Assembly (NCBI GenBank): GCA_017409575.1
Contig: JAFQSM010000080.1
Location: 1-64,000, forward strand
Origin: Clostridia bacterium
GTDB lineage: Bacteria > Bacillota > Clostridia > Monoglobales > Monoglobaceae
Length of the DNA stretch: 64,000 bases
Direction: 5' to 3'
In this document: piece after piece, positions 1 through 7,363 of the stretch
How positions within the stretch are numbered: position 1 is the stretch's first letter
How the letters are laid out: each line of letters begins with the position of its first letter
Notes under the pieces: generated by a model
What the model was told of the DNA's origin: nothing
What the model saw: only the letters and a program-made list of their open reading frames with translations
Database searches by the model: none
Translations under genes and position numbers: made by a program

Positions 1-37
1 CTAGAGGTCGTCGGTTCGACTCCGACTATCCACCCCA
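1..37 (+). tRNA. tRNA-His, 3' end (partial)
   Basis: The window opens inside a tRNA. A T-arm (GTCGG stem, TTCGACT loop, CCGAC stem) is followed by the 3' acceptor strand TATCCAC, a C discriminator base and CCA. A C at the discriminator position with a run of C before the A is typical of bacterial tRNA-His. The anticodon is outside the window, so identity is inferred from the acceptor end only. Confidence 0.65.
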
Positions 38-104
38 CTTTATACAACTTTTCAAAGATAAATTTGGGATTTATCATCAGGCAAGGTTGTCAGGCTTTAT
101 ATAC

Positions 105-181
105 TGGGCTGTAGCCAAGTCGGTAAGGCACCAGACTTTGACTCTGGCATTTCGTAGGTTCGAGTCCTGCCAGCCCAGCCA
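105..181 (+). tRNA. tRNA-Gln (anticodon TTG)
   Basis: A full cloverleaf can be folded. Acceptor strands TGGGCTG and CAGCCCA pair perfectly, the anticodon stem CCAGA/TCTGG encloses the loop CTTTGAC with anticodon TTG, and the T-arm contains GTTCGAGTC. CCA is encoded at 179-181. It lies in a tRNA cluster between the His and Lys tRNAs. Confidence 0.95.
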
Positions 182-202
182 CTTCTTTAAAAAACTTAAT
201 AT

Positions 203-278
203 GGTCCATTAGCTCAGTTGGCAGAGCACTTGACTTTTAATCAAGGTGTCCCGCGTTCGAATCGCGGATGGATCACCA
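203..278 (+). tRNA. tRNA-Lys (anticodon TTT)
   Basis: Acceptor strands GGTCCAT and ATGGATC pair with one G-T wobble. The anticodon stem CTTGA/TCAAG encloses CTTTTAA, giving anticodon TTT, and the T-arm carries GTTCGAATC. The CCA end is encoded at 276-278. This is the last tRNA of the cluster and is followed at once by a terminator. Confidence 0.95.
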
Positions 279-283
279 GAAAA

Positions 284-325
284 AGAGAACGATATAGATG
301 CAATCTATATCGTTCTTTTCTTTTC
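284..325 (+). terminator. Rho-independent terminator of the tRNA cluster
   Basis: A long perfect stem (AGAACGATATAGAT with its complement) closes a short GCA loop and is followed by TTTCTTTTC. It sits six bases after the tRNA-Lys CCA end and ends the tRNA transcript. Confidence 0.9.
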
Positions 326-463
326 GAGTAATTATGCGGGTTTGAGAGAATTTAGGTAAAAAGTTAGAAAAATAATTATTATATACGAATGGTAGATACA
401 CCCACCGTTTGGATAGGACTTGAACAGGGAACAGAAATTTTTTGGTATATTTTTCAAAAATTA

Positions 464-492
464 TTGAAAGATTGAAGAATGTGTGATACAAT
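464..492 (+). promoter_or_regulatory. Sigma-A type promoter for the secreted hydrolase
   Basis: TTGAAA (464-469) and TACAAT (487-492) are separated by exactly 17 bases. The next gene on this strand starts at 697, so the transcript would carry a leader of about 200 bases. The leader holds only minimal reading frames and a short hairpin (CCTCT...AGAGG, near 640-656). No known riboswitch was recognised in it. Confidence 0.65.
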
Positions 493-696
493 ATATTTGA
501 CATCAACGTGGGAGGCGATAACAATGGTTTAGTTATTTTCAAAGAGGTACGGCCTTGCGAATGTGCTACTTTTGTTGTGTGCTTCTGAGAAATCAGAAAA
601 TAAAAAAGTAAATAAAAGTTTAGTACAGCGTGTGGATAGCCTCTTTGTGTAGAGAGGTAGGATTACATGCTTTTTTATAATTTAGGAGGAAAATTT
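493..696 (+). other. Untranslated leader, no gene seen
   Basis: About 200 bases between a good promoter and the ATG at 697. A ribosome-binding-like GGGAGG near 511 precedes an ATG followed two codons later by a stop, and an ATG at 560 opens only 16 codons. Neither looks like a real gene. The AT-rich composition matches the accessory genes that follow. Confidence 0.4.
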
Positions 697-1407
697 ATGA
701 AGAAATTTTTATCAGTTGTATTATGTATATCATTATTAATATGTTCGAGCATTCTGGTATATGCTGACGAATTTTCATATAACTATGGAATTTCTCCAAA
801 ACTTATTGAAAGAGAGCAGAACTTACTTAGCGAGATAGAAAGTAACCTTGATGAAATTCATGCACAAATTGCAGAGTATCAGCAAAATACTATTCAACCA
901 CGAGGTGTTCAATATGGAGGTTTCCAGTATTTGGATGGCGATATATTGGTAACAAAGAGCACAATATTATGGGGTCTTACTGGTCATGCTGGAATTCTCG
1001 TAGGAGACAAGGTCTTAGAAATAACGCCAACATATAATAACGGAGTACCAGCAGCAATTCCGATGGCTACATGGTTTTCAAGATATCCAGAAACCATGGT
1101 AGTTAGATACAATGGGGAAAGAGATATTCCTGTTGATGCAGCATGGTATGGTCATACTTTCTACGTAAATGGCGCCGGTGCGGATAATGAATACTCTCTT
1201 GTTAGCTCTCTAACTTCACTTGATAAAGACTATTGTTCATCATTGGTTTGGAAGTGTTATCATTATGGAGCCAATTTTGATTATGAGGTGCTTGATGGTG
1301 GAACATTGGAATGGACAATTCCTGTGACAATTTTACCATATGATTTTATTATGGATGGATATTATCAACATAATAATTTTTCCATTGTTCATAGTGTCAA
1401 TTGGTGA
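697..1407 (+). CDS. Secreted YiiX/permuted NlpC-P60-like cysteine hydrolase
   Basis: This 236-residue protein starts at the ATG behind TAGGAGGAAAATTT, 30 bases after an upstream in-frame start that has no ribosome site. Residues 1-24 form a signal peptide ending in VYADE. After a short helical stretch, the body carries GDILV, then GHAGILVGD (a candidate catalytic His), then DYCSSLVWKCY (a candidate nucleophile Cys). His before Cys is the order of the circularly permuted papain-like YiiX/YebB group, which act on amide or ester bonds, often in envelope peptides or lipids. The substrate is unknown. It is followed by a small membrane protein after five bases, probably co-transcribed. Composition is AT-rich relative to the core genes, and it sits directly behind a tRNA cluster. 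Confidence 0.7.
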   Translation: MKKFLSVVLCISLLICSSILVYADEFSYNYGISPKLIEREQNLLSEIESNLDEIHAQIAEYQQNTIQPRGVQYGGFQYLDGDILVTKSTILWGLTGHAGILVGDKVLEITPTYNNGVPAAIPMATWFSRYPETMVVRYNGERDIPVDAAWYGHTFYVNGAGADNEYSLVSSLTSLDKDYCSSLVWKCYHYGANFDYEVLDGGTLEWTIPVTILPYDFIMDGYYQHNNFSIVHSVNW

Positions 1408-1412
1408 TTTAA

Positions 1413-1778
1413 ATGAAAAAGATAATTTTTTTGTATCTATTGCCCACTATATTTCTTGGCATGATTTTGGTCTATTGGAGAGAAAACCTATTAACGTGGA
1501 TGGCATTTCTGTTGGGAGTCATTTTTCCTGTTTTTGTTACTTACTCATATGTTAAAAAAAATGAAAACATAAAAATGGTTTTAGTAGGAAATATAATGTT
1601 TTTTGCTACGAATATGTTTTTAATAAGGTGTATTAATAGCATTGGATTGGTAAAAAAATCGGGATTGATGTGGCATGGATATTTTAAGCCTTTTTACACA
1701 GAACAGTTTTTTGTTATAATTTTTATAATTTTGCTTATTATAGAATTGGTATGCTATAGAATAGTGAAACATAAATAG
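1413..1778 (+). CDS. Small four-helix membrane protein, unknown function
   Basis: A 121-residue protein with about four hydrophobic helices (roughly residues 3-22, 27-46, 53-72 and 96-116) and a short basic tail VKHK. No family was recognised. It begins five bases after the stop of the secreted hydrolase, behind only a weak GGTGAT site, so translation may be coupled. The pairing suggests an accessory or immunity-like partner of the hydrolase, but nothing in the sequence proves that. Confidence 0.6.
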   Translation: MKKIIFLYLLPTIFLGMILVYWRENLLTWMAFLLGVIFPVFVTYSYVKKNENIKMVLVGNIMFFATNMFLIRCINSIGLVKKSGLMWHGYFKPFYTEQFFVIIFIILLIIELVCYRIVKHK

Positions 1779-1877
1779 TATTTCAAAATTCGTCTAAGTA
1801 AGCATAGAAAGAAAATTAAGTCCAAAGTATTTCTTTCAAAGTGAAAATTAGTGGCATCCAAATCATTCGTTTTTTCA
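1779..1877. other. Intergenic stretch leading into the hairpin array
   Basis: No gene or clear terminator is seen. It contains GGCATCCAAATCATTCG (1853-1869), which recurs with small changes at 2300-2315 in the linker between the second and third hairpin units. It is therefore probably the degraded left linker of the array. Confidence 0.5.
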
Positions 1878-2044
1878 GTTATATTTGCCTTCGGCAAGTT
1901 ATATTGCTACGCAGTTATATTCGACTTTTCCGAGTGGTATTGTGCTTCGCACAGTTAAAGGCAAATATAATATCACTGAAACCGAAGGTTTTAATATCAC
2001 TTTTGCTTTGCAAAAATATAACTCCAACAGAGTTGGAATATCAC
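1878..2044. repeat. Hairpin-array unit 1 (GTTATAT/ATATCAC version)
   Basis: Short hairpins with TTC or TAC loops, such as TTGCC-TTC-GGCAA at 1885-1897, TGC-TAC-GCA at 1905-1913 and TGTGC-TTC-GCACA at 1941-1953, are separated by the heptamer GTTATAT (1878, 1898, 1914; GTGGTAT at 1934). In the right half the spacers are the inverted form, ATATCAC or ATATAAC (around 1970, 1994, 2016 and 2038). GGCAAATATAA at 1960-1970 is the reverse complement of 1879-1889. The unit ends in ATATCACTAAAAA. Reading frames crossing it are fortuitous. Confidence 0.75.
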
Positions 2045-2081
2045 TAAAAATACTTGCATCCATTTTGTACGCGAAAGCCAG

Positions 2082-2112
2082 AAAAAGACTATTCTTCGGA
2101 ATAGTCTTTTTT
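2082..2112. terminator. Terminator-like hairpin before array unit 2
   Basis: A perfect stem AAAAGACTATTC/GAATAGTCTTTT with a short TTCG-type loop is flanked by A and T runs, so it could terminate in either direction. It is placed immediately before hairpin unit 2, in the same relative position as the hairpin at 2327-2356 before unit 3, so it appears to be part of the repeated element. Confidence 0.7.
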
Positions 2113-2114
2113 CA

Positions 2115-2289
2115 ACGAAATAAATCCTGCGGATTTGTGAAATGCCCTACGGGCGTGAAATACACCTGCGGTGTGTGAAATATTCTCTACGCGAATGTGG
2201 ATTTATTTCATTTCACAGAAAACTTTAGTTTCCTATTTCACAATTTACGAAGTAAATTATTTCATATCGAGCAAAGCGAGATATTTCAC
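2115..2289. repeat. Hairpin-array unit 2 (GTGAAAT/ATTTCAC version)
   Basis: Left half: ACGAAAT (2115), GTGAAAT (2137, 2155, 2175) separating AAATCC-TGC-GGATTT, GCCC-TAC-GGGC and ACACC-TGC-GGTGT hairpins. Right half: ATTTCAC (2210, 2235, 2283) and ATTTCAT (2259) separating AATTTACGAAGTAAATT and ATCGAGCAAAGCGAGAT. The layout matches unit 1, but both the left spacer and its right-hand complement have changed. It ends in ATTTCACTAAAAA. Confidence 0.8.
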
Positions 2290-2326
2290 TAAAAAAGTGT
2301 CATCTAAATCATTCGGCTCTTTCAAG

Positions 2327-2356
2327 AAAAAAGCACTTCTTTTGAAGTGCTTTTTT
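2327..2356. terminator. Terminator-like hairpin before array unit 3
   Basis: AAAAAAGCACTTC pairs with GAAGTGCTTTTTT around a TTTT loop, flanked by A and T runs. Its sequence differs from the hairpin at 2082-2112 while its position relative to the following unit is the same, so the shape is kept and the sequence is not. Confidence 0.7.
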
Positions 2357-2358
2357 CA

Positions 2359-2533
2359 ATGAAATTTGCCTGCAGCAAGTGAAATACACTGCGTTTATGA
2401 AATATTGCTTCGCAATATGAAATATGCCTTACGGCATATGAAAAGCAAATTTTATTTCACAGAAATTGAAAGCTTTCTATTTCACAATTTACGAAGTAAA
2501 TTATTTCATATCGAGCAATGCGAGATATCTCAT
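2359..2533. repeat. Hairpin-array unit 3
   Basis: The same design as unit 2: ATGAAAT or GTGAAAT spacers on the left around TTGCCTGCAGCAA, ATTGC-TTC-GCAAT and ATGCC-TTAC-GGCAT, and ATTTCAC, ATTTCAC, ATTTCAT, ATCTCAT on the right around AATTTACGAAGTAAATT and ATCGAGCAATGCGAGAT. The right half (about 2455-2535) is nearly identical to that of unit 2. Unit starts are spaced 237 and 244 bases apart, so this is a tandem array of about 240-base repeats. Confidence 0.8.
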
Positions 2534-2549
2534 TAAAAACATAACTTTA

Positions 2550-3134
2550 CTAATAATCAAAAACCATCGGCTGTAGCTGTTTTCCGTCAAGAGCCATCTC
2601 AATCGTCGGGATTATAAGTTCCATATTAGCAACCAGAGAATTTTCTTTTTCCTTAAAATCATCCTGTCCAAATGGAACAAAATATATATTTTTCATATTT
2701 GCCAGGATTCCTATATTTTTTGCATTATTCCCAAGTCCGTCATTTGTCGAAACTCCAATCACCACCGGGCGTTTGTTGCGAAGGTGGGATTTTACTGCCA
2801 GTGTCACACTTGAATCTGCAATCCCGTTTGCAAGCTTTGATATTGTGTTGCCGGTACAAGGTGCAACAACAAGCAAATCAAGCAGTTTTTTGGGCCCGAT
2901 TGGTTCGGCATCTTTGATTTTGCCAATAACCTTCTCTCCCGTAACATTTTCAAGAAAATCTATATGCTCCTCAGCTTTGCCAAATCTGGTATCAGTAGTA
3001 TAACTGATTTCTGACATTATCGGTATGATTTTCGCCCCGCAGGCTCTAAGTTCTTCAATTTGAGGGAAAACGCGTTTAAATGTGCAAAAAGAGCCTGTTA
3101 TGGCAAAGCCTATGGTCTTTTGGTTTACAGTCAT
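2550..3134 (-). CDS. dpaB: Dipicolinate synthase subunit B
   Basis: A 194-residue flavoprotein-fold protein matching SpoVFB/DpaB. With DpaA it converts dihydrodipicolinate to dipicolinic acid, the calcium-chelated spore-core metabolite, in the mother cell. The N-terminus reads GFAITGSFCTFKRVFP, with VVAPCTGNTISKLANG in the middle, as in phosphopantothenoylcysteine-decarboxylase-like folds. It abuts dpaA exactly (dpaA stop at 3135, this ATG at 3134), so the two are translationally coupled. The pair shows that the organism makes spores. Confidence in the family is high. Confidence 0.93.
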   Translation of the reverse strand: MTVNQKTIGFAITGSFCTFKRVFPQIEELRACGAKIIPIMSEISYTTDTRFGKAEEHIDFLENVTGEKVIGKIKDAEPIGPKKLLDLLVVAPCTGNTISKLANGIADSSVTLAVKSHLRNKRPVVIGVSTNDGLGNNAKNIGILANMKNIYFVPFGQDDFKEKENSLVANMELIIPTIEMALDGKQLQPMVFDY

Positions 3135-4028
3135 CTACTTCACCTCCAATTCATCAAGAATAGTCAGTATTGTCTTTCCTATTATATCCCCTGCAGTATC
3201 GGGTGCAACCTTACCCGGTAGTGACAGCGCCCAAATTACCTTTATTCCAAGTTTTCTTGCACTTTCAAAATCAACGCCGCCGGGTTTTGATGCCAAATCA
3301 ATCACAAGGGCATTTCTTCTTGTTTTTATAAGCAAATCCGAATCCAGAATCAAGCTTGGAACAGTATTGAAAATGATGTCAAACTCGCCTATTTTCTCGT
3401 ACAAACCGCATATCGAAGTGCTTTTAAATCCATTTGCAAACGCATGAACATGGTCCCGATTTTTTCGAGCAGCAATGGTGACCTCTGCTCCAATCCCGGC
3501 AAGCATTCTGGCAAGAATTTTGCCGATACGACCATTCCCTACAATCAAACATTTCGAGGAATGTATTGTATGCTTAGTCTCCTGCATCGCAATCTGAATG
3601 GCTCCCTCTGCGGTCGGGATTGCATTAAGCAACTGCAAATCCTCTCTTTCAAGATAATCAACAAGCTGAATTCCGCTCTTTTCTGCCTCTTTTGCAATTT
3701 TTCTGTCGCACTTTCCTGCCAGAACAACCAAAGGTTTGGGAAGCTTTCTGAATATCTCCGAAATCTCTATTTTTTCGCATCCCTCAGCTGTGTTTATGTT
3801 CTCGCCGTCTGTCGTATAAGGAAGCGGCAAAACCACCGCATCAAATCCATCAATTTCTTCAAGGTTTTCAAGTCTTCCTATCCCTTCCGAAAATTTTTCG
3901 CTGTCTGTCATATTAAAACCAAATATATAAACCCTATTCCCACATTCTGCAATTCGGTTGGCGGCGCGTATCTGGCGCGTATCTCCGCCTATAAAAAGCA
4001 AACTTTTAGGAGTTTTTTTTATTCCCAT
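3135..4028 (-). CDS. dpaA: Dipicolinate synthase subunit A
   Basis: 297 residues from the ATG behind GGAGGAAAGGAAA, the same length as the Bacillus subtilis protein. An upstream start at 4130 would add 34 residues without a ribosome site and was rejected. It has an N-terminal domain beginning FIGGDTRQIRAANRIAECG and a second Rossmann domain with VGNGRIGKILARML (about residues 155-168) for NAD(P). It partners dpaB in making dipicolinate from the lysine-pathway intermediate. Upstream lie CATAATATG and CATAGTATG, loosely like the -10 of mother-cell sigma factors, but I cannot establish a promoter. First gene of the dpaA-dpaB unit. Confidence 0.93.
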   Translation of the reverse strand: MGIKKTPKSLLFIGGDTRQIRAANRIAECGNRVYIFGFNMTDSEKFSEGIGRLENLEEIDGFDAVVLPLPYTTDGENINTAEGCEKIEISEIFRKLPKPLVVLAGKCDRKIAKEAEKSGIQLVDYLEREDLQLLNAIPTAEGAIQIAMQETKHTIHSSKCLIVGNGRIGKILARMLAGIGAEVTIAARKNRDHVHAFANGFKSTSICGLYEKIGEFDIIFNTVPSLILDSDLLIKTRRNALVIDLASKPGGVDFESARKLGIKVIWALSLPGKVAPDTAGDIIGKTILTILDELEVK

Positions 4029-4103
4029 TTTCCTTTCCTCCAAAATCAATTTACATACTATGTTACATATTATGCCAAACTGCCTTTTTGGTGTTATTAT
4101 AAC

Positions 4104-4146
4104 AAAAAACGCCCGAGCGGCAAAATTCACCGCTTAGGCATTTTTG
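4104..4146 (-). terminator. Terminator after the nicotinamidase-like gene
   Basis: GCCTAAGCGG on the minus strand pairs imperfectly with CCGCTCGGGC and is followed by TTTTTTG. It begins about ten bases after the stop at 4156 and also has an A run on its other side. Confidence 0.75.
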
Positions 4147-4155
4147 TTTATAGTC

Positions 4156-4680
4156 TTATTTAACTTCAATCTGGCACGAGCGCATGGTTTCAAGTGCCGC
4201 TTTGTGTTTCTCGGGTGTGACTCCGGCACAGCAGCTTGAGTCAACCGATATATCCATCTCGGGGAATTCGGCTTTCAAAATCATTGCGTTTGACACAACG
4301 CATATATCCGTGCAAAGTCCCACAAGCTCGATGCTGAGGTTTTTTGTATTATATTTTTCTTTTATCAGCTTTGGTAATTCGACCGAGCCAAAGGTCGGTT
4401 TTTCAATCATTCTGAAGCCTTTTTGTTTGAGTGCCGACTTTACTTTGGCGTTTATTTTCCAGCCTTCTGTGTCCTTTATACAATGTGCAACCGGCAAAAA
4501 TCTGCCCTCGCGCGTGTCAGGATAGTCATCTCGGTGAGTGTCAAGCGTTGCAATAATCGGACCGTCAAACTCCTCTACCTTTTTTATCACATTTTCGACA
4601 ATTGCCTGCGCTTCTTTTGTGCCAAGTGCTCCGTCAATAAAGTCGTTTTGCATATCTACCACTATCAAAAGTTTTTCCAT
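4156..4680 (-). CDS. Isochorismatase-family cysteine hydrolase, nicotinamidase-like
   Basis: A 174-residue protein of the isochorismatase-like fold. VVDMQNDF supplies the catalytic Asp (about residue 9), the conserved Lys lies in IEKPTFGS, and the nucleophile Cys in GLCTDICVVSNA (about residue 127). DTHRDDY and PVAHC resemble the metal site and HC motif of nicotinamidases, which turn nicotinamide into nicotinate for NAD salvage. Other amidases share these features, so the substrate is inferred. The ATG has AGAGGAAG upstream. It lies in its own transcript between hairpins at 4104-4146 and 4694-4737. Confidence 0.75.
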   Translation of the reverse strand: MEKLLIVVDMQNDFIDGALGTKEAQAIVENVIKKVEEFDGPIIATLDTHRDDYPDTREGRFLPVAHCIKDTEGWKINAKVKSALKQKGFRMIEKPTFGSVELPKLIKEKYNTKNLSIELVGLCTDICVVSNAMILKAEFPEMDISVDSSCCAGVTPEKHKAALETMRSCQIEVK

Positions 4681-4693
4681 TTTTTACTTCCTC

Positions 4694-4737
4694 TTTTCCC
4701 ATAAAGAAGCCGCCCACTGTTTGCAGACGGCTCAAGC
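4694..4737 (-). terminator. Terminator after the lipoprotein gene
   Basis: AGCCGTCTG pairs with TGGGCGGCT (wobbles allowed) around CAAACAG on the minus strand, followed by TCTTTAT. It lies just past the stop at 4741. Confidence 0.65.
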
Positions 4738-4740
4738 TTG

Positions 4741-5316
4741 CTATTTCTCAATTGCAGGTATTGACGAAAATCTTCGGTTTATTCCGCCTTCTGTTACACT
4801 CTGCGTATCAAACACCACTTCCTCAGTATATGCGGCCTTTTCGCTTTCAAAGATATAATTTTTAAGTGAAAGTCCTGCACCTGTCGAAACTGTAACCAGA
4901 ATTTTGGGAACTGCTCCGTCTTTTAAGTAATAATCTGCTACATCAAAGTACACACTTCCTGCCTGGACAAACCTATTAAACAATACATAAGCATCCTCTG
5001 CTCCGTCCTGGACATAAAGCGCCCATTGTTGACCGTCATTCCACAAAAATTCGCCTTTTTCGTCGCGTTCGGCAGAGGTTACAAGAACTACTCTTTCGTC
5101 TGTGCCGTCGGCATCTGTGTCGCCTGTATACGAGGTTATCTCATGAAGGACAGCGATATCATCCGGAAGGCTTTGAGCCTTGATTTCTGCCACACCGGTC
5201 GAAGTTTTGTCTTCTTCAGACAATGTTCCCCGGTCGGTAACTGCATCATTTTTTCCACAAGCTGAAAAAATCAGAACCATCGACAAAACAAGAAAACTCA
5301 ATTTAATTTTTTTCAT
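4741..5316 (-). CDS. Putative lipoprotein, unknown function
   Basis: 191 residues. The N-terminus is a lipoprotein signal with a lipobox ending FSAC at about residue 20, so the mature protein should be lipid-anchored on the outer face of the membrane. The rest is acidic and soluble, with a segment resembling the VCBS- or EF-hand-like TDADGTDERVVLV found in secreted proteins that begin SYTGDTDADG. No family was recognised with confidence. It lies 26 bases downstream of clpX on the same strand and may share its transcript. Confidence 0.7.
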   Translation of the reverse strand: MKKIKLSFLVLSMVLIFSACGKNDAVTDRGTLSEEDKTSTGVAEIKAQSLPDDIAVLHEITSYTGDTDADGTDERVVLVTSAERDEKGEFLWNDGQQWALYVQDGAEDAYVLFNRFVQAGSVYFDVADYYLKDGAVPKILVTVSTGAGLSLKNYIFESEKAAYTEEVVFDTQSVTEGGINRRFSSIPAIEK

Positions 5317-5342
5317 AACTCAAAGCACTCCTTTCGCCGCAA

Positions 5343-6641
5343 TTAAGCGGTTTTATCATCTTCTGCCGACTTTGGCCTTGGGGGCTTTTTTACAGCCTTT
5401 TTCTCGTGATAAAAAAGTTCCGCTTTTGCCTTGTTGTCGACACAATCCTTTGTAACAACTACAGTTTTTATGGTCTGGTCTGAGGGGATTTCAAACATAA
5501 TGTCCTGCATAATTTCCTCGAGGATAGTCCTGAGTCCGCGCGCACCGGTATTTCGTTTGATTGCCTTTTCGGCAATTGCATCGATTGCCTCGTCATCAAA
5601 CTTAAGTTCGGCACCGTCCATCTCAATAAGCTTTGCATATTGCTTTGTAAGTGCATTTTTCGGCTCGGTAAGTATTTTTTTGAGAGCCTCTTTGTCAAGA
5701 GAATCAAGAGTGGTAACAACCGGTACACGACCGATAAATTCGGGGATAAGACCGAATTTGAGCAAATCGTCGGGTATTAGATCTTTAAGAACATCGCCGC
5801 GATTTTTGTCTTTTTTGCTTTCAACAACTGCTCCAAAGCCCAAAGACTTGCTGTTTACACGGCTTTCGATAATTTTGTCTATCCCTTCAAAAGCACCGCC
5901 GCAAATAAAGAGAATGTTGGTTGTATCAATCTGTATAAACTCCTGATGCGGATGCTTTCTTCCACCTGTCGGCGGTACGGACGCAACTGTTCCTTCAAGA
6001 ATTTTGAGGAGTGTCTGCTGAACACCCTCGCCGCTTACATCACGGGTAATTGACGGGTTTTCGGATTTTCGCGAAATCTTGTCAATTTCATCAATATAAA
6101 TAATACCCTTTTCGGCTTTTTCGATATTATAATCTGCCGCCTGAATAAGCTTGAGAAGTATATTTTCAACATCCTCACCCACATAGCCTGCCTCGGTCAA
6201 TGAAGTTGCATCAGCAATGACAAACGGAACCTGCATAACCTTTGCAAGTGTCTGTGCCAGAAAGGTCTTGCCCACACCTGTTGGACCAAGCAGCAAAATG
6301 TTGCTTTTTTGAAGCTCTATATCGTCTTTCTCGCCATTATAACCAATTCGTTTATAATGATTGTAAATAGCAACCGAAAGTGCTTTTTTTGCTGCCTCCT
6401 GCCCGATTATATAGTCGTCAAGAAACGCCTTTATTTCTTTTGGTTTTGGAAGGCTTGTCATTTCGGAAGCTTCGTTTTCAGGTGCTTCTTCATAAAATTC
6501 GTCTTCAAAAATTTCGAAGCACAAATCAACACATTCGTTACAGATATATACCCCGGGGCCTTCTATAAGTTTTTTAACCTGGTCCTCTGTCTTGCCGCAA
6601 AACGAACAGCGCAGCGGCCTTACATCATTGTTGTTTGACAT
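5343..6641 (-). CDS. clpX: ATP-dependent Clp protease ATP-binding subunit ClpX
   Basis: 432 residues, full length. An N-terminal zinc-binding domain (CSFC at about 13-16, CNEC at about 34-37) recognises substrates and adaptors. The AAA+ domain shows Walker A GPTGVGKT, Walker B IIYIDEID, and the RPPTGG-type pore region as [10 protein letters not shown]. The ClpP-docking loop appears as the usual IGF-type segment within LGFGAV. ClpX unfolds tagged proteins and feeds them into ClpP, encoded just upstream. The start follows AAAGGAGTTTTTTAAA. The tig-clpP-clpX order is the standard bacterial one. Confidence 0.97.
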   Translation of the reverse strand: MSNNNDVRPLRCSFCGKTEDQVKKLIEGPGVYICNECVDLCFEIFEDEFYEEAPENEASEMTSLPKPKEIKAFLDDYIIGQEAAKKALSVAIYNHYKRIGYNGEKDDIELQKSNILLLGPTGVGKTFLAQTLAKVMQVPFVIADATSLTEAGYVGEDVENILLKLIQAADYNIEKAEKGIIYIDEIDKISRKSENPSITRDVSGEGVQQTLLKILEGTVASVPPTGGRKHPHQEFIQIDTTNILFICGGAFEGIDKIIESRVNSKSLGFGAVVESKKDKNRGDVLKDLIPDDLLKFGLIPEFIGRVPVVTTLDSLDKEALKKILTEPKNALTKQYAKLIEMDGAELKFDDEAIDAIAEKAIKRNTGARGLRTILEEIMQDIMFEIPSDQTIKTVVVTKDCVDNKAKAELFYHEKKAVKKPPRPKSAEDDKTA

Positions 6642-6681
6642 TTTAAAAAACTCCTTTAATCAACTCTTTCTTTAAACACAA

Positions 6682-7269
6682 TTATCTCTTTTCGACAATT
6701 TTGTCAATAAGTCCGTACTTAAGCGCTTCTTCTGCTGACATAAAGTTGTCACGCTCTGTATCCTTTTGAATTACCTCAAGCGGCTGACCTGTATGCTCGG
6801 CAAGCATATGATTGAGTTTGTCTTTCATTTTGATTATGCGCTCGGCATGAATCTGAATATCTGTCGCCTGACCCTGAGTTCCTCCAAGGGGCTGATGAAT
6901 CATAATTTCGCTGTTGGGAAGTGCAAATCTTTTGCCTTTTGCACCTGCCGAAAGCAAAAATGCACCCATTGAAGCCGCCATACCCACACATATTGTAGAT
7001 ACATCAGCTTTGGTATAACGCATAGTGTCATAAATAGCCATACCGGCAGTAATAGAGCCACCCGGGCTGTTGATGTAGAGGTTTATATCTTTGTCCGGGT
7101 CCTCGCTGTCAAGGAACAAAAGCTGCGCAACAACAAGGCTTGCTGTTGCATCGTTTACTTCGTCAGACAAAAAGATAATTCTGTCCTTTAAAAGTCTTGA
7201 GAATATATCATAAGACCTTTCTCCACGGCTTGTTTGTTCGATTACATATGGTACCAATGCATTGTTCAT
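6682..7269 (-). CDS. clpP: ATP-dependent Clp protease proteolytic subunit ClpP
   Basis: 195 residues, the usual length. The serine-protease triad is visible: Ser in GMAASMGAF (about residue 98), His in MIHQPLGG (about 123), and Asp in the [10 protein letters not shown] segment (about 172). The tetradecameric barrel degrades proteins delivered by ClpX. The ATG follows CGGAGGGTGATAAT. It lies 40 bases upstream of clpX and 94 bases after tig, with a 10-base-pair hairpin in the latter gap. Confidence 0.97.
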   Translation of the reverse strand: MNNALVPYVIEQTSRGERSYDIFSRLLKDRIIFLSDEVNDATASLVVAQLLFLDSEDPDKDINLYINSPGGSITAGMAIYDTMRYTKADVSTICVGMAASMGAFLLSAGAKGKRFALPNSEIMIHQPLGGTQGQATDIQIHAERIIKMKDKLNHMLAEHTGQPLEVIQKDTERDNFMSAEEALKYGLIDKIVEKR

Positions 7270-7310
7270 ATTATCACCCTCCGTTTTTTTATTTCCTGTA
7301 TAATGAAAGC

Positions 7311-7336
7311 AAGGTTAATCGAAATTGATTAACCTT
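7311..7336 (-). terminator. Hairpin between tig and clpP
   Basis: AAGGTTAATC and GATTAACCTT form a perfect 10-base-pair stem with a six-base loop. The tail on the minus strand (GCTTTCATT) is poor in T, so it may be a weak terminator, an RNA-processing or stability element, or a partial attenuator between tig and clpP. Confidence 0.5.
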
Positions 7337-7363
7337 AGTTTCTATATTTGTTATCAGCAATGA

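Noticed and set aside
273-542. Minus-strand reading frame of 89 codons
   Set aside because: It overlaps the terminator and promoter region behind tRNA-Lys, has no ribosome site, and reads as low-complexity Phe/Ile/Lys.
560-610. Short peptide gene (about 16 codons) or attenuator in the hydrolase leader
   Set aside because: No good ribosome binding site at proper spacing and no terminator/antiterminator pair follows.
1841-2362. Three overlapping plus-strand reading frames (1841-2047, 1885-2178, 2171-2362) as genes
   Set aside because: They are made of the repeat units and hairpin linkers, have no ribosome binding sites and no protein-like composition.
1878-2533. CRISPR array
   Set aside because: The repeated parts are only seven bases, the hairpins between them are self-complementary, and the right half is inverted. 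Spacers of constant length and a long shared repeat are absent.
4029-4103. Sigma-K promoter before dpaA
   Set aside because: CATAATATG and CATAGTATG resemble the -10 box, but no -35 element at the right place could be confirmed.
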